DNA from: CSP1-5 sp964558395
Lineage (GTDB): Bacteria; Methylomirabilota; Methylomirabilia; Methylomirabilales; CSP1-5
NCBI GenBank assembly: GCA_964558395.1
Contig: CAZLDS010000004.1
Location: 1 to 64,000, forward strand
Length of the DNA: 64,000 nucleotides
Direction: 5' to 3'
The position numbers were made by a program, and so were the translations under genes. A model generated the notes under the pieces. The model did no database searches and was not told the DNA's origin. It was given only the letters and a program-made list of their open reading frames with translations. Positions 1 to 7,919 of the stretch are shown piece after piece (position 1 is the stretch's first letter; every line of letters begins with the position of its first letter).

Positions 1-663
1 CTGGTGATAGACGGTGGTGTCCCCGACGCGCGTGGAATAAACGCCAACATCCTCGGTTCCATCGGGCGTCATCAGGTATTCTTCCCCTTCCCTGACCGCC
101 AGGATCAGGAAATCGCCGGCCGGCAACGGTACCGGGTACACCTCCTGCGGCGTGAGGAGGTGCCAGCCGTTCACCTCGAGGGGTCCTCCACTCTCGACAT
201 ACCGGCGATACTCATCGGGAAGGTGTCCCACATCGATCGCGATCTCGGCGCTTCGGTCGGAGGGGTCGCCCATAATCGTTACTGACCTGACGTCATGGAT
301 TCGGTCGAAGCAGTGGGGCTTGATGCTCGGCCGCGTGACAAAAGAAAAGATATGACCCCCGATGGAGGTCAGGGTCGTGGTGAAATGGACGCCCTTGATG
401 ACGTAATCAACGGCGCCGATCGTAAATTCTCCTCGGTTGGCAAAAACATGGTCGGGGTTCCACCGGACCTTTCCCGACTTCATGCAGTAAAAGAGAATCT
501 CTGTCCAGTCGAGCGTTCGCTGCACCTTGTTGATACTGTTGACCTGGGAGTAATACTGTCCTCGGTTCGCTGCGGGAAGCGCCTCGCCCAGGAGTCCGAG
601 GATCTGCTCTTCGACGGGGGTGAATGTTCTCCAGAGAAGCGTCAATCTCTGCCTCTGCAGCAT
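1..663 (-). CDS. hypothetical protein, C-terminus cut by the window edge
   Basis: A minus-strand frame stays open from the left edge to about position 750 and reads as ordinary soluble protein of at least 221 residues, rich in aromatic and acidic residues. It begins MLQRQRLTLLWRTF from the ATG at 661-663, with GGAGGGG about 11 bases upstream. An upstream TTG at 703-705 is an alternative start, and an in-frame TGA lies further upstream. I see no signal peptide, membrane segment or known motif. A run near the visible end (residues about 175-221) alternates strand and turn, as in a beta-rich domain. No family is recognised. The plus-strand frames here are shadows of it. Confidence 0.7.
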   Translation of the reverse strand, partial: MLQRQRLTLLWRTFTPVEEQILGLLGEALPAANRGQYYSQVNSINKVQRTLDWTEILFYCMKSGKVRWNPDHVFANRGEFTIGAVDYVIKGVHFTTTLTSIGGHIFSFVTRPSIKPHCFDRIHDVRSVTIMGDPSDRSAEIAIDVGHLPDEYRRYVESGGPLEVNGWHLLTPQEVYPVPLPAGDFLILAVREGEEYLMTPDGTEDVGVYSTRVGDTTVYHQ

Positions 664-800
664 CTGTTCGTCATCCCCTCCATCTTCTCTGACGGCGGCC
701 AGCAAGCCGTGGGTGTAACCCCCGGCCCTATCATCCTCTCATTCCTCATCCCAACTGACAATTGAAGAGTTGACCCCTAGCCCCTTCTCCCAGCGAGAGG

Positions 801-1283
801 TTAGGCAGCCGGCGAATTCTTGAACCGGGGAAGCCAGCGACCGACCCGTTGGCAATACGCCTCGTATTCTTGCCCAAAGAGCTCGCGCAGTTTGGGCTCT
901 TCATAATAGATCACAAAGAGGTTGACGACGAGAGCCGCACCCAGCGTGTAGAGGACCAGGACAGGCGATCGAAACAGAATTGTCCAGCCGCTGAGAACTG
1001 TGAGGACACATACATACATGGGGTTGCGTGTGTAGCGGTACAGCCCCCGGACCACAAGCCTCTTGGGGGCGTCCAGCGGAAGAGGCGTGCCACGTCCAAA
1101 TGTGGCAAAGTCCCAGACGCACCAGATGTACATACCGGCGCCGAACACAATGCAAACGAGTCCTGGGACTGACGCGAGGCCCGAGGCTGGACTCTGGTGG
1201 CGAGTGAGGAGGAGGGGGACGTAGACGGCGACTGTTCCCGGCACGAGGACGGTGAAAAGGACGTTCTTGAGCAGAAGCACCAT
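801..1283 (-). CDS. isoprenylcysteine carboxyl methyltransferase (ICMT/PEMT) family membrane protein
   Basis: The 160-residue protein has about four hydrophobic segments (residues 5-25, 37-58, 90-108, 108-126). It carries the family signature RYTRNPMY at 83-90 and a C-terminal EEPKLRELFGQEYEAY block at about 128-143. These are the SAM-binding hallmarks of the ICMT/phospholipid methyltransferase superfamily. Bacterial members of this size are numerous and mostly of unknown substrate; lipid or thiol methylation in the inner membrane is the general expectation. No good ribosome binding site precedes the ATG, so the start is uncertain. It lies between two unrelated hypothetical genes and gives no pathway context. 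Confidence 0.85.
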   Translation of the reverse strand: MVLLLKNVLFTVLVPGTVAVYVPLLLTRHQSPASGLASVPGLVCIVFGAGMYIWCVWDFATFGRGTPLPLDAPKRLVVRGLYRYTRNPMYVCVLTVLSGWTILFRSPVLVLYTLGAALVVNLFVIYYEEPKLRELFGQEYEAYCQRVGRWLPRFKNSPAA

Positions 1284-1301
1284 TCGTTTAGTACTGCGAC
1301 G

Positions 1302-1628
1302 CTACATGCCTTGAAGCGCATCAACGAAGCCACCATGCCAGCCGAGAAAGATGGGTTGCGCCCCGGATGCAGAGGCGAGCCCGAAGCGGTGGTTCTCTTC
1401 ATCGAACACGATGAGATAACCCTCCGTTGAATCAGGATTCTCTTCGAGCACGATCCACAGATCGAGGTATTTGGGACTCGGTGAATCTGGGTGCGGGAAT
1501 GTGTTGCGCACACGTGCGCGGCGCGGAGTGACGAGGCACGAGTTCAGATCTAGCTCGTGAGAAGGATCTGGCGCACCATATGCCTCGATTTCTGCACGGA
1601 CCAAGGCGGAAACGTCGTTAGGGTTCAT
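1302..1628 (-). CDS. small hypothetical protein
   Basis: A 108-residue soluble acidic protein. It has an N-terminal helix (ALVRAEIEAYGAPDP), then strand-like segments including YLDLWIVLEE and GYLIVFDEENHRFGLA, and ends in a short helix. The alternation around 50-90 resembles small immunity-type or SMI1-like folds, but no diagnostic motif is visible and I do not assign one. The ATG at 1628 follows a GGGGTGG stretch that can act as a ribosome binding site. It sits just upstream of the ICMT-like gene on the same strand (18-base gap), so the two may be cotranscribed. Confidence 0.6.
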   Translation of the reverse strand: MNPNDVSALVRAEIEAYGAPDPSHELDLNSCLVTPRRARVRNTFPHPDSPSPKYLDLWIVLEENPDSTEGYLIVFDEENHRFGLASASGAQPIFLGWHGGFVDALQGM

Positions 1629-1909
1629 CCACCCCGCCTATCAGCAAATGAACAAAATAAACAGAACTGCATCATAGCGCAAACACTGCAGTTTCGTACA
1701 GCCTATTTCTCCTTGACTTGAGGGTTGAGAGCCTTCGACTAGGCCTGCGCCGAGCATGGTCAAGGGGCTCAGGGCAGGTCGAGACTTGAGCGCTCGCCTG
1801 GCGCATTGAAAAGGGGATGTCAAGATTCAAGACCTGACCCTCTCGCCTCCCCCAACGATGTGCTTGAGCGGCGAGCGAAGTCCGTCCCCGGGAGTCCGTC
1901 TCAAAGCGC
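1629..1909. repeat. intergenic repeat cluster
   Basis: No gene is seen here. The stretch is assembled from pieces that recur in the window. A block beginning GCCTATTTC at about 1701 and running into TTGAGGGTTGAGAG recurs at 6752 and 11784. A CCTTCGAC...CTCAGGGCAGG pair lies at about 1732-1777. TCAAGATTCAAGACCTGACC at about 1820-1839 recurs at 11817 and, altered, at 3260. The pieces are joined differently at each site. This is intergenic repeat material and probably the remnant of non-autonomous or REP-like elements. Confidence 0.65.
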
Positions 1910-2392
1910 TCAGTTGGGCGATCCTTCTTTCTTGCGTGGTATCTTTGGAATTGTATATGTCTTAACCACATCACTGTCTCCATAAGTACTGCCCTCCCCC
2001 AACAGCGTAATTGTGTCAGAGAGGGGTTTCTTGATTCTCATCCGATAGTCATTCCATCTCCGCGTTGGAATGATGTCGATTACTGCAACTATTTCTGAGG
2101 AGGAACTATCTACGACGAATAGACCGAATAGTTCATCTGAAAATGAACCCTCAAACCTCTCATCTGCTCGGATACCGCGAGCTAGAACATAGTGCCGAGA
2201 GGCATCGACAAGGTCCTGGACTGAATCAAGTATCGAAACTCGCTGAACCTTGGGGTTCTTTCTTTGGAATTCAACACGGATATTGGCCAGCAACGCAGCG
2301 TTCGGTTGGTCTTGCGCCGAACTATAGCTATCAAACGGGGCCAGAAAAGTCCCAAGCACCAAGGTCATGAATATGATGCGTTGAAAATACAT
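1910..2392 (-). CDS. secreted hypothetical protein
   Basis: A 160-residue protein with a clear N-terminal signal peptide: hydrophobic residues 5-20 followed by a likely cleavage after SYSSAQ near residue 27. The mature part is a small mixed alpha/beta domain with no recognised motif; it ends in a basic tail (IPKIPRKKEGSPN). AGGCAGAT stands directly before the ATG. The gene is visibly richer in A+T than most of the window, as are 7250-7780 and 13860-14400, which suggests recent acquisition. Function unknown; location periplasmic or outside the cell. Confidence 0.65.
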   Translation of the reverse strand: MYFQRIIFMTLVLGTFLAPFDSYSSAQDQPNAALLANIRVEFQRKNPKVQRVSILDSVQDLVDASRHYVLARGIRADERFEGSFSDELFGLFVVDSSSSEIVAVIDIIPTRRWNDYRMRIKKPLSDTITLLGEGSTYGDSDVVKTYTIPKIPRKKEGSPN

Positions 2393-2458
2393 ATCTGCCT
2401 AACGCCCGAGTTAGGCCGCGCCGCGAAACTGTCCCTAATTTTCACTCGCGGCGTTGCA

Positions 2459-2887
2459 TCATGGCCGCGTCGCGAGGTAGGCGAAGGTGGCGCCCACGAC
2501 AATGCCGATCCCGACGCCAACTCCAACAAGTTGAGTGATTCTTGAGATACCCGCCAGTAACACTGCCGGTACGAGGCCAGCGAGAATCCCTGAAGTGATT
2601 CCGCCGATCAGGGCGGCCTTGCACGCCAACACCAAGGCTCCGGGACCCAGTTTCACCACCACAATCTTCCCGGCGGATGCGGGGAAGAACACAAGCCCAA
2701 GAAGGGTGCCAACAAGAAAGCCTACGATTCCGCCCAAGAGGCCGCCTGCCAAGGTCCAGAAAGCTATCTGCTTGAGGACCCAGAGAGAGATGGCTGCAGC
2801 GACGGTTCCGGTAACCACGGCCGACGACCGGAGAAGGAATGCAAGGTCAACTACCCGGTCGCCCGGAGAAAGGTTCGGATCTCCCAT
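2459..2887 (-). CDS. glycine-rich multi-pass membrane protein
   Basis: A 142-residue protein with a short soluble N-terminus (MGDPNLSPGDRVVDLAF) and then four to five hydrophobic segments rich in Gly, Val and Ala (about 20-40, 42-70, 80-108, 112-140). Small-residue packing such as GGLLGGIVG suggests tightly packed helices. No transport or enzyme motif is visible. TAGGAATACGC precedes the ATG as a plausible ribosome binding site. Inner-membrane location is inferred from hydrophobicity; function unknown. Confidence 0.6.
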   Translation of the reverse strand: MGDPNLSPGDRVVDLAFLLRSSAVVTGTVAAAISLWVLKQIAFWTLAGGLLGGIVGFLVGTLLGLVFFPASAGKIVVVKLGPGALVLACKAALIGGITSGILAGLVPAVLLAGISRITQLVGVGVGIGIVVGATFAYLATRP

Positions 2888-2946
2888 GCGTATTCCTACC
2901 TATGGATTATCTTGTCCCAAGCCTGACCCCGCCCTGTCCCTGGTGC

Positions 2947-3237
2947 TCAAGAGCCGGAAAACTCGATACACAGCCCAAGACCGATGATCCAGGCCAGCAA
3001 GACGGCGAAAATGAGTATAACCCGGCGAATCTCTCGTTTCAGGGTGTCATCGGAGGAGGATAAAGCCGAGTGCATATAGACCAGGGCGATCGGCCCGGAG
3101 ACCATGCCGTTGAGCCGCCATCTGTCCTCATCGAGACCCAAACGCTGCGCGGCGTCGACACAGAGCTTCGGAATGACGCGCGCCCCGTGGGCTACCGCAC
3201 CAATGGCGCTGAGAAAAAAATCAACCGTAGCATCCAT
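2947..3237 (-). CDS. hypothetical membrane-anchored protein
   Basis: About 96 residues starting MDATVDFFLSAIG. An alternative TTG start lies 12 bases upstream at 3249. The N-terminal and central parts are soluble helices, and a single strong hydrophobic segment near the C-terminus (VILIFAVLLAWIIGLGL) should anchor it in the membrane. No ribosome binding site is evident. The stretch that should contain one is taken up by the repeat at 3260-3283, so the native 5' region may have been replaced. No family recognised. Confidence 0.5.
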   Translation of the reverse strand: MDATVDFFLSAIGAVAHGARVIPKLCVDAAQRLGLDEDRWRLNGMVSGPIALVYMHSALSSSDDTLKREIRRVILIFAVLLAWIIGLGLCIEFSGS

Positions 3238-3257
3238 CGACCAGGCCAATGATGGGC

Positions 3258-3286
3258 AATGTCAAGATGCAAGACCTGATCCCCTC
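3258..3286. repeat. dispersed repeat copy (TCAAGATGCAAGACCTGATC type)
   Basis: The block GTCAAGATGCAAGACCTGAT matches, with two changes, the copies at about 1820 and 11817. It sits between the start of the gene at 2947-3237 and the end of the one at 3305-3517. Blocks like this are familiar at the ends of small transposon or REP-like elements in uncultivated bacteria, but no transposase is present nearby. Confidence 0.5.
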
Positions 3287-3304
3287 ATGCCGGGCATTGC
3301 GTCG

Positions 3305-3517
3305 CTAGCAGCATTTCCCCTTCATTTTCTGCATCATTTCCTGGAAAATTTCCATCGGGCTCCCGCCCGCTTTCATCTTGTCCATCATTTCCCGGCAGGT
3401 CGCCATCGGGTCGGCCGCCCCTTGGCGTGCACCTTTTGCGATGAGTTCCGCCCGAATGGCTTCTTGGTCCTCCGAGGACATCTCGGTAAACGCTCTCACG
3501 AAATCCTCTTTGTTCAT
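3305..3517 (-). CDS. small helical protein with C-terminal Cys pair
   Basis: A 70-residue soluble protein, nearly all predicted helix and rich in Met, Lys and Glu. It ends in a Lys-Gly-Lys-Cys-Cys tail. GAGGAGGAAGGCAA is a strong ribosome binding site before the ATG. It lies 12 bases downstream of the small membrane protein at 3530-3745, so the two form a probable two-gene operon. The Met-rich helices and Cys-Cys end could bind metal or heme, but this is inference. No family recognised. Confidence 0.65.
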   Translation of the reverse strand: MNKEDFVRAFTEMSSEDQEAIRAELIAKGARQGAADPMATCREMMDKMKAGGSPMEIFQEMMQKMKGKCC

Positions 3518-3529
3518 TTGCCTTCCTCC

Positions 3530-3745
3530 TCAACTCCGGTCGCGGAGCCTTTGGATCTCTTCTCTCAGTTCTTGCACTTCCTGGCGCAGGTCCTCGGTCT
3601 CGCTGGCGCGTGGGCTGCCGTAGCCCCCCATGCAACCGAACCCCGACGTCCCGCCCATCATGCGCATGCAGGCGAGGGCCATCACGACCATGATCGCCAG
3701 GCCGACCAATGGAAAGATCCACCACAATCCATCCCAGAACAGCAT
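3530..3745 (-). CDS. small single-pass membrane protein with coiled-coil tail
   Basis: A 71-residue protein with one N-terminal membrane segment (WWIFPLVGLAIMVVMALAC, about 8-26), a Gly/Cys/Met linker (MMGGTSGFGCMGGYG) and a charged C-terminal coiled coil (EDLRQEVQELREEIQRLRDR). This layout resembles small SHOCT-like or phage-shock-like envelope proteins; the linker could bind metal. It is transcribed with the downstream 70-residue gene and follows the ECF sigma factor on the same strand, so it may belong to that regulon. Confidence 0.65.
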   Translation of the reverse strand: MLFWDGLWWIFPLVGLAIMVVMALACMRMMGGTSGFGCMGGYGSPRASETEDLRQEVQELREEIQRLRDRS

Positions 3746-3803
3746 GGTGTATCACCCCCCTTCTGCCCCTATAGACGAGGGCCAGCCGGGAAAGGATACA
3801 CCT

Positions 3804-4430
3804 TCAATGGTCTTTTCGGAATTCGCTCAATGCGCTCTTCAGATCGCAGGCCAGTTCGTTTCGTTCATCCCGATAAAAACTGCAATGGGTCTCCAGCTCT
3901 TTCCGGAGCTTTGCCCGGGCCCGGTGCAGCCGGATCTTAACCGTGTTCAGGCTCGCCCCGATTATTTCAGCAATCTCATGGTCCGTCATCCCTTCCAGCT
4001 CACTGAGCACGAGCACGGTGCGATAATCTGCGGGGAGATTCTCGATGAAACTCCGAATGCACTCGTTCATCTCTTTCCGAACCAACGATGCCTCAGCCGA
4101 AGGCGTCTTTTCCCCCGTCCAGACATCTTTATCCTCGGTTCCGATTGCACCTACACCAATAACCACCGTGGATCCTCTGTGTTGACCGGTCGCCTGAAAA
4201 GACGGGCTCCGCAGCCTGTCCAATGCGGCATTGGTGGCGATGCGATAGATCCAGGTGGACACCTGGGACTCGCCCCTGAAGTTTTCCAAAGCTCGACCGA
4301 CCCGGACGAAGACCTCCTGCGCCACGTCCTCGGCCTCGTCTGGACCGACCAGACGGTTGAGATACCGGAGTATCTTGGGCCGAAAGAGGTCGTGGATTCC
4401 CTGGAAGTCCAATTCACCATCCCTCATCAT
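3804..4430 (-). CDS. ECF-type RNA polymerase sigma factor
   Basis: A 208-residue sigma-70 family protein. Region 2 spans about residues 12-75 with DEAEDVAQEVFVRV and STWIYRIATNAALDRLR. Region 4 spans about 125-180 with LPADYRTVLVLSELEGMTDHEIAEIIG and a helix-turn-helix NTVKIRLHRARAKL. The C-terminal extension has His-Cys and DERNELACDL, a cysteine-bearing tail seen in several ECF groups whose partners respond to metal or redox state. No anti-sigma gene is adjacent. The downstream small envelope genes (3530, 3305) and the upstream cytochrome gene are the nearest candidates for its regulon. Confidence 0.92.
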   Translation of the reverse strand: MMRDGELDFQGIHDLFRPKILRYLNRLVGPDEAEDVAQEVFVRVGRALENFRGESQVSTWIYRIATNAALDRLRSPSFQATGQHRGSTVVIGVGAIGTEDKDVWTGEKTPSAEASLVRKEMNECIRSFIENLPADYRTVLVLSELEGMTDHEIAEIIGASLNTVKIRLHRARAKLRKELETHCSFYRDERNELACDLKSALSEFRKDH

Positions 4431-4493
4431 ATGTTCCTCGTTTTTGGGCGCCGTCTCTCCCTCGCTTCCCGGGAACGGAAAATCAGATCCACG

Positions 4494-4541
4494 AAAATCA
4501 GTCAGTTACCTTTTCGAAGGTGTCCGATACCTTTCGCGCCG
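4494..4541. repeat. REP-like palindromic repeat at the 3' end of the cytochrome gene
   Basis: The block contains the imperfect palindrome AAGGTGTCCGATACCTTT preceded by AATCAGTCAGTTACC. A second, better copy of the whole arrangement is at 14451-14498 (CAATCAGCCACTTACC then AAAGGTGTCCGGTACCTTT). Degenerate pieces lie at 6815 and 7873. Here the element overlaps the last codons and stop codon of the cytochrome gene, so its insertion rewrote that protein's C-terminus. Such palindromes often accompany REP-associated transposases; none is present in this window. Confidence 0.6.
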
Positions 4542-6731
4542 ATTTCCCAGGAGGTTCACAGGTCGGTCACTCAAGATGGGGTTATAAAACATATCAAACG
4601 TCCCCCCTGTGCTCACATGCCCCACAGCCCTCTCCGGATGGGTTTCGACGTCCACCGGCTTGCCGTCCCGGTCCACAGGCTGACCCTTCGGATTCACCCG
4701 GACAATACCGGTGGGCGTAATCCCTACACCTTTCTCCCCCCAGGGACGACTGTCTATGACCTGGCCCACTGCTATGGGCTTCCTGTCCGCGTCCAGCACC
4801 GTTCCGTCAGAGCGGAACGTAAAGGGTATGCCTTCCGGTTGTTCACCAAAACTATTCTTTCCCAGGTTGAAGCTTTGGTCCAGCACAATCTTGTAATAAC
4901 TGGCAATTTTCTCTCGCATCGTTGCCGGCGTAGGGTAGAAGACCGTGCCCTTGATGAGGGTCTTTCCAGAGCGCGGGTCGTTGTAGAGGTATCCCTTGTC
5001 GCTGGCATAGTAGCGCGTAATCTTCTGCCGCTCTAGAAGGATCTCCCGGCGTGCGTCTCTTTCCATAGCCTTCAGTTTATCATCGCCGAAGATCTCCTTC
5101 AGCGAGTGTGTGAGACCCAAGGCCTCCCTCAGGTTTCTCTCGACCGCATAGTCCATCAGCTCAGCTTTGAACTCCTCGGGCATGACTCCAAAGAGGTCTG
5201 CCCCCACGACCGTGTAGTAGAAATAGCCTAGCTCGCCCATCTTGGCCGTGAGATTCTCGTAGTCCTGGAGCTGGGTTTGTGCTGGCATATCTTCGTTGTA
5301 GTCCCCGTAGTTCATTTCCCCCCAGCCTGCGGAACCGGGCAGCTTCCGCTGAAAGGACCAGACCGCATCCACCGTATTGCCGACACCAGAATGGCAGCCC
5401 ACGCATTGGACCAGCTCTTCGGTCGTCTGAGGCCGCAGTCGCCCCTTCCGGTCTTCGATAAACGCAGCCAGGATCCAGCCCGCGCCGTTGTCAACCCATC
5501 CCTGCGCTTGGCTTCCCAGGTAGTGGTGATAGCCTCCCACTCCTTCCATCTTGGGGGAAGCGATTTCCTCCAGGGTCACTGTCTTCCATTTGTACAAGTA
5601 ACGAACTTCCTTGACCCGTTTGGAACGCGTGCCGGGAAACTCATACGTGATCCCCTTGTTGCCCACTACACCATTGACCTTCGCCCCCACGTCTCCGTCC
5701 GCGTTCAGATCCACATAATGCAGGGGATGCGCGAACTCGGTCCCCACGGGATAGAACCCTTTTTCGATGACGACCCGAGCCGCATCGCCCAGGTAATGGG
5801 TGCGGGTAAGTTTCTGCCCCTTGATATTGGCTTCCAGAAGATCGAGATTGCGCGCGTAGGTCATGAGGTTGAACTGGCCGCCTTCATACATGAATGGTTT
5901 CGGAAGGCGGAGGTAAATGCCGCTGACGCTGCCAGTCAGCGGGGTGAAAATGGTGTAGGGGAAGAAGTTCACGGCCCGCCATCCGGTGTAATGGCCGCGT
6001 TTGTCGCGCACGAAGCCCGCGGGATCAACGTATCCGTGTGTCCCGCCGCTCGTGGGATCGCCCTGACGATACGGAAAGAGGTCCTGGGGATTCAGAGCCG
6101 GAAAGAGCTGCAGTGCGCTCCCTTTCTCGGCCACATTGTTCCAGCTCAGGTCCCCCTTCAGTCGCGCGCGTCCATAGGCCTCGGTCCAATTATCTCCGCG
6201 CACATAATCGAGCAACTGGGGATCATGGGCATGCGGGATCTTCACGCCGATGCGAGCAAGGCGTGCGGTGATCTCTTCCGGGTGAGTGATGTTGCGCCAC
6301 GGAATTCTGTTCAACCCCGGCTTCGGGAAGCTATACAGAATCTGGTCCTCGCCGGTTGGAAAGGCATTGCCATGCTTTTGCTGAGCAAGATAGTTCGTAT
6401 GGCAATATTTGCAAGCATTCTGGGTACCGTAGCCGGTCTCGATCCAGCATTGGGCTGGAATCGCAGGATCCTCATTATGACTGGGCGTGTAAGACGATCC
6501 GGCACGGTTGGGAAAGTCGGGTGGGGCGACGCCCTTCGCGAAGTCTGCAGCGCTCATGACCTCCACATCTAATCCGGTGGCGTGCGCCAACGCCACTTGT
6601 CTCTCCTTAATCGGCGGTCTTTCAGCGGTCTTGTCCATGCCCCACGCCGCCAATAGCAGAAGAGGCACGCCAAGATACAGGAAGACGGTGATGCACGTTC
6701 TCCTCAGTTTCTTCCCCGTCAGCGTAGCCAT
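4506..6731 (-). CDS. large diheme c-type cytochrome, exported
   Basis: A 741-residue protein with one N-terminal hydrophobic segment (about 13-30) acting as signal or anchor. It has two CxxCH heme-c motifs: CKYCH at 107-111 and CVGCH at 443-447. The 330 residues between them and the long C-terminal part carry no other heme motif, so it is a large diheme protein rather than a multiheme wire. Conserved-looking His, Trp and Tyr clusters (for example GGYHHYLG) may supply heme ligands or an active site. A periplasmic electron-transfer or oxidoreductase role is likely; the substrate is unknown. The last residues (ERYRTPSKR) and stop codon are read from the repeat at 4494-4541. Confidence 0.8.
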   Translation of the reverse strand: MATLTGKKLRRTCITVFLYLGVPLLLLAAWGMDKTAERPPIKERQVALAHATGLDVEVMSAADFAKGVAPPDFPNRAGSSYTPSHNEDPAIPAQCWIETGYGTQNACKYCHTNYLAQQKHGNAFPTGEDQILYSFPKPGLNRIPWRNITHPEEITARLARIGVKIPHAHDPQLLDYVRGDNWTEAYGRARLKGDLSWNNVAEKGSALQLFPALNPQDLFPYRQGDPTSGGTHGYVDPAGFVRDKRGHYTGWRAVNFFPYTIFTPLTGSVSGIYLRLPKPFMYEGGQFNLMTYARNLDLLEANIKGQKLTRTHYLGDAARVVIEKGFYPVGTEFAHPLHYVDLNADGDVGAKVNGVVGNKGITYEFPGTRSKRVKEVRYLYKWKTVTLEEIASPKMEGVGGYHHYLGSQAQGWVDNGAGWILAAFIEDRKGRLRPQTTEELVQCVGCHSGVGNTVDAVWSFQRKLPGSAGWGEMNYGDYNEDMPAQTQLQDYENLTAKMGELGYFYYTVVGADLFGVMPEEFKAELMDYAVERNLREALGLTHSLKEIFGDDKLKAMERDARREILLERQKITRYYASDKGYLYNDPRSGKTLIKGTVFYPTPATMREKIASYYKIVLDQSFNLGKNSFGEQPEGIPFTFRSDGTVLDADRKPIAVGQVIDSRPWGEKGVGITPTGIVRVNPKGQPVDRDGKPVDVETHPERAVGHVSTGGTFDMFYNPILSDRPVNLLGNRRERYRTPSKR

Positions 6732-6751
6732 GCCTCTTCACCGTACCTTCC

Positions 6752-6850
6752 TGCAGCCTATTTCCTCTTCAGTCGAGAGTTGAGTGTTTGGTCTAGGAAT
6801 TCAAAAGCAGATCCAAGACAATCAGCCACTTCCCTCTCCAAAGCTGTCCA
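6752..6850. repeat. intergenic repeat cluster
   Basis: A GCAGCCTATTTCCTCTTCAG block followed by TCGAGAGTTGAG is shared with 1700 and 11784. About 40 bases on comes AAGACAATCAGCCACTT, the left part of the palindromic repeat found complete at 14451-14498. This site is therefore a junction of two repeat families with the palindrome itself degraded. It fills most of the gap between the cytochrome start and the YdhR-like gene. Confidence 0.6.
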
Positions 6851-6872
6851 GTGCTTCTACCGCCCAGCGTGG

Positions 6873-7196
6873 CTAGGCGGGAGCTTGTCCGAGAGGAGCA
6901 CCGGCTCGAATCGACGCCTCTTGCATCGTCCGAAATGCCTCGGTTGTTACGTTGCTCACAATCGGCGCTTCACGCAGCCTTTGAACGTAAGGTCCATTCA
7001 AATAGGCGTTCGCGGATTGGACATCCCGGAAGAGGTAGAGTCCGGCCGAACGTTGGCGGTCTGGGTCATTGAGGAAGATCTTCCAGATGAGGCCCTCAAC
7101 GTCCGGCTTGACGGTAATCGCGAAGTCCATCGCCAGTTCGGATAGCGCTTCTTGATTGCACGAATACCTGAAGGTGATGACTGCCATCGCTTGCAT
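6873..7196 (-). CDS. YdhR-type putative monooxygenase (dimeric alpha-beta barrel)
   Basis: A 107-residue protein read from the ATG at 7196, which has AAGGAG eight bases upstream. A GTG three bases earlier is an alternative, and a longer frame into the NlpC gene is unlikely. The pattern AVITFRYSCNQEAL...DVEGLIWKIFLND...AGLYLFRDVQSANAYLNGPYVQRL matches the YdhR family: a single ferredoxin-like domain with the Gly-Leu-X-Trp-Lys-X-Trp/Phe and Tyr-Leu-X-Gly-Pro motifs. Members are cytoplasmic and suspected to be monooxygenases; substrates are unknown. It is probably cotranscribed with the upstream NlpC/P60 gene. Confidence 0.8.
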   Translation of the reverse strand: MQAMAVITFRYSCNQEALSELAMDFAITVKPDVEGLIWKIFLNDPDRQRSAGLYLFRDVQSANAYLNGPYVQRLREAPIVSNVTTEAFRTMQEASIRAGAPLGQAPA

Positions 7197-7249
7197 CACT
7201 TGGTCTCCTTGCTGTCCGGTACCACCTAACCTACTCCAGTCCGGCACCG

Positions 7250-7780
7250 TTAATAAGAAATAACCCGCTTCCCTTTCCAATACTTCTTGGACCAGCAATA
7301 GGAATCAAGACGCGACTTCGTAACACCTTCGGATGTCGAGGCATGAATAAATTCACGATTTCCTACGTAAATTCCGACATGCCTGGCAAAGGTACCGGTT
7401 TTAAAGAAAACGAGGTCACCATACATCAGTCGCTTTCGACTGACTGCACGCCCGACTTTTCCTTGCAATTCCGTTGTTCTTGGCAATTGAATACCGAGTT
7501 TATTCCGATAGGTTACATACACAAACCCGGAACAATCTATCCCTTTTTTAGAGATGCCACCCACCTTATATGGCGTGCCCTTCCATGACCGTAGTTGCCG
7601 AAAGAGCAACTTTCGTACTTCCTTCCTTGAATAGTCTGTTTTTTGTGGAAGATGATTATACGTTGCGTTCACAGCGTGTTGTCGTGAGCCCGCTGAACCC
7701 GCGCAACCGAATAGAGTCAAAGACAGGAAAAAGAAGATCAGATACGCGTACCGAAACACACCTTTCTCCAAGAATGGCAA
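7250..7780 (-). CDS. NlpC/P60 family lipoprotein endopeptidase
   Basis: A 176-residue protein with a lipoprotein signal ending in the lipobox LFGC (Cys26). The NlpC/P60 domain follows, with the catalytic Cys83 in GIDCSGFV, His134 in ARHVGIYVG and His146 in FIHAS. These enzymes cut the gamma-D-Glu to diamino-acid bond in cell-wall peptides, and the lipobox places it on a membrane facing the periplasm. Length and motif order are normal for single-domain Spr/NlpC proteins. The gene is visibly more AT-rich than its surroundings, which hints at horizontal transfer. Confidence 0.92.
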   Translation of the reverse strand: MPFLEKGVFRYAYLIFFFLSLTLFGCAGSAGSRQHAVNATYNHLPQKTDYSRKEVRKLLFRQLRSWKGTPYKVGGISKKGIDCSGFVYVTYRNKLGIQLPRTTELQGKVGRAVSRKRLMYGDLVFFKTGTFARHVGIYVGNREFIHASTSEGVTKSRLDSYCWSKKYWKGKRVISY

Positions 7781-7872
7781 GCCGACATCTCGGTATCAAC
7801 AGAACTGTATATTACCCGGAACCTCCCCACTGGTCCAATCTTTACCCCCGCCCTCAAATCAAGACTTATGGG

Positions 7873-7896
7873 TTAAGGTGTCCGGGACCCTTTTGC
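7873..7896. repeat. degenerate palindromic repeat
   Basis: TTAAGGTGTCCGGGACCCTT resembles the palindrome at 14474-14492 (AAAGGTGTCCGGTACCTTT). It lies just downstream of the stop of the Ig-like gene on the minus strand. It could fold as a weak hairpin. Confidence 0.4.
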
Positions 7897-7919
7897 TTCG
7901 CCAGGATCATCGCAACAGG

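Noticed and set aside
4..765. Plus-strand frames at the left edge
   Set aside because: They are shadows of the minus-strand gene whose frame is open from 663 to the edge and has better composition.
5277..6572. 431-codon plus-strand frame opposite the cytochrome gene
   Set aside because: Shadow frame; the minus strand has heme motifs and a signal segment.
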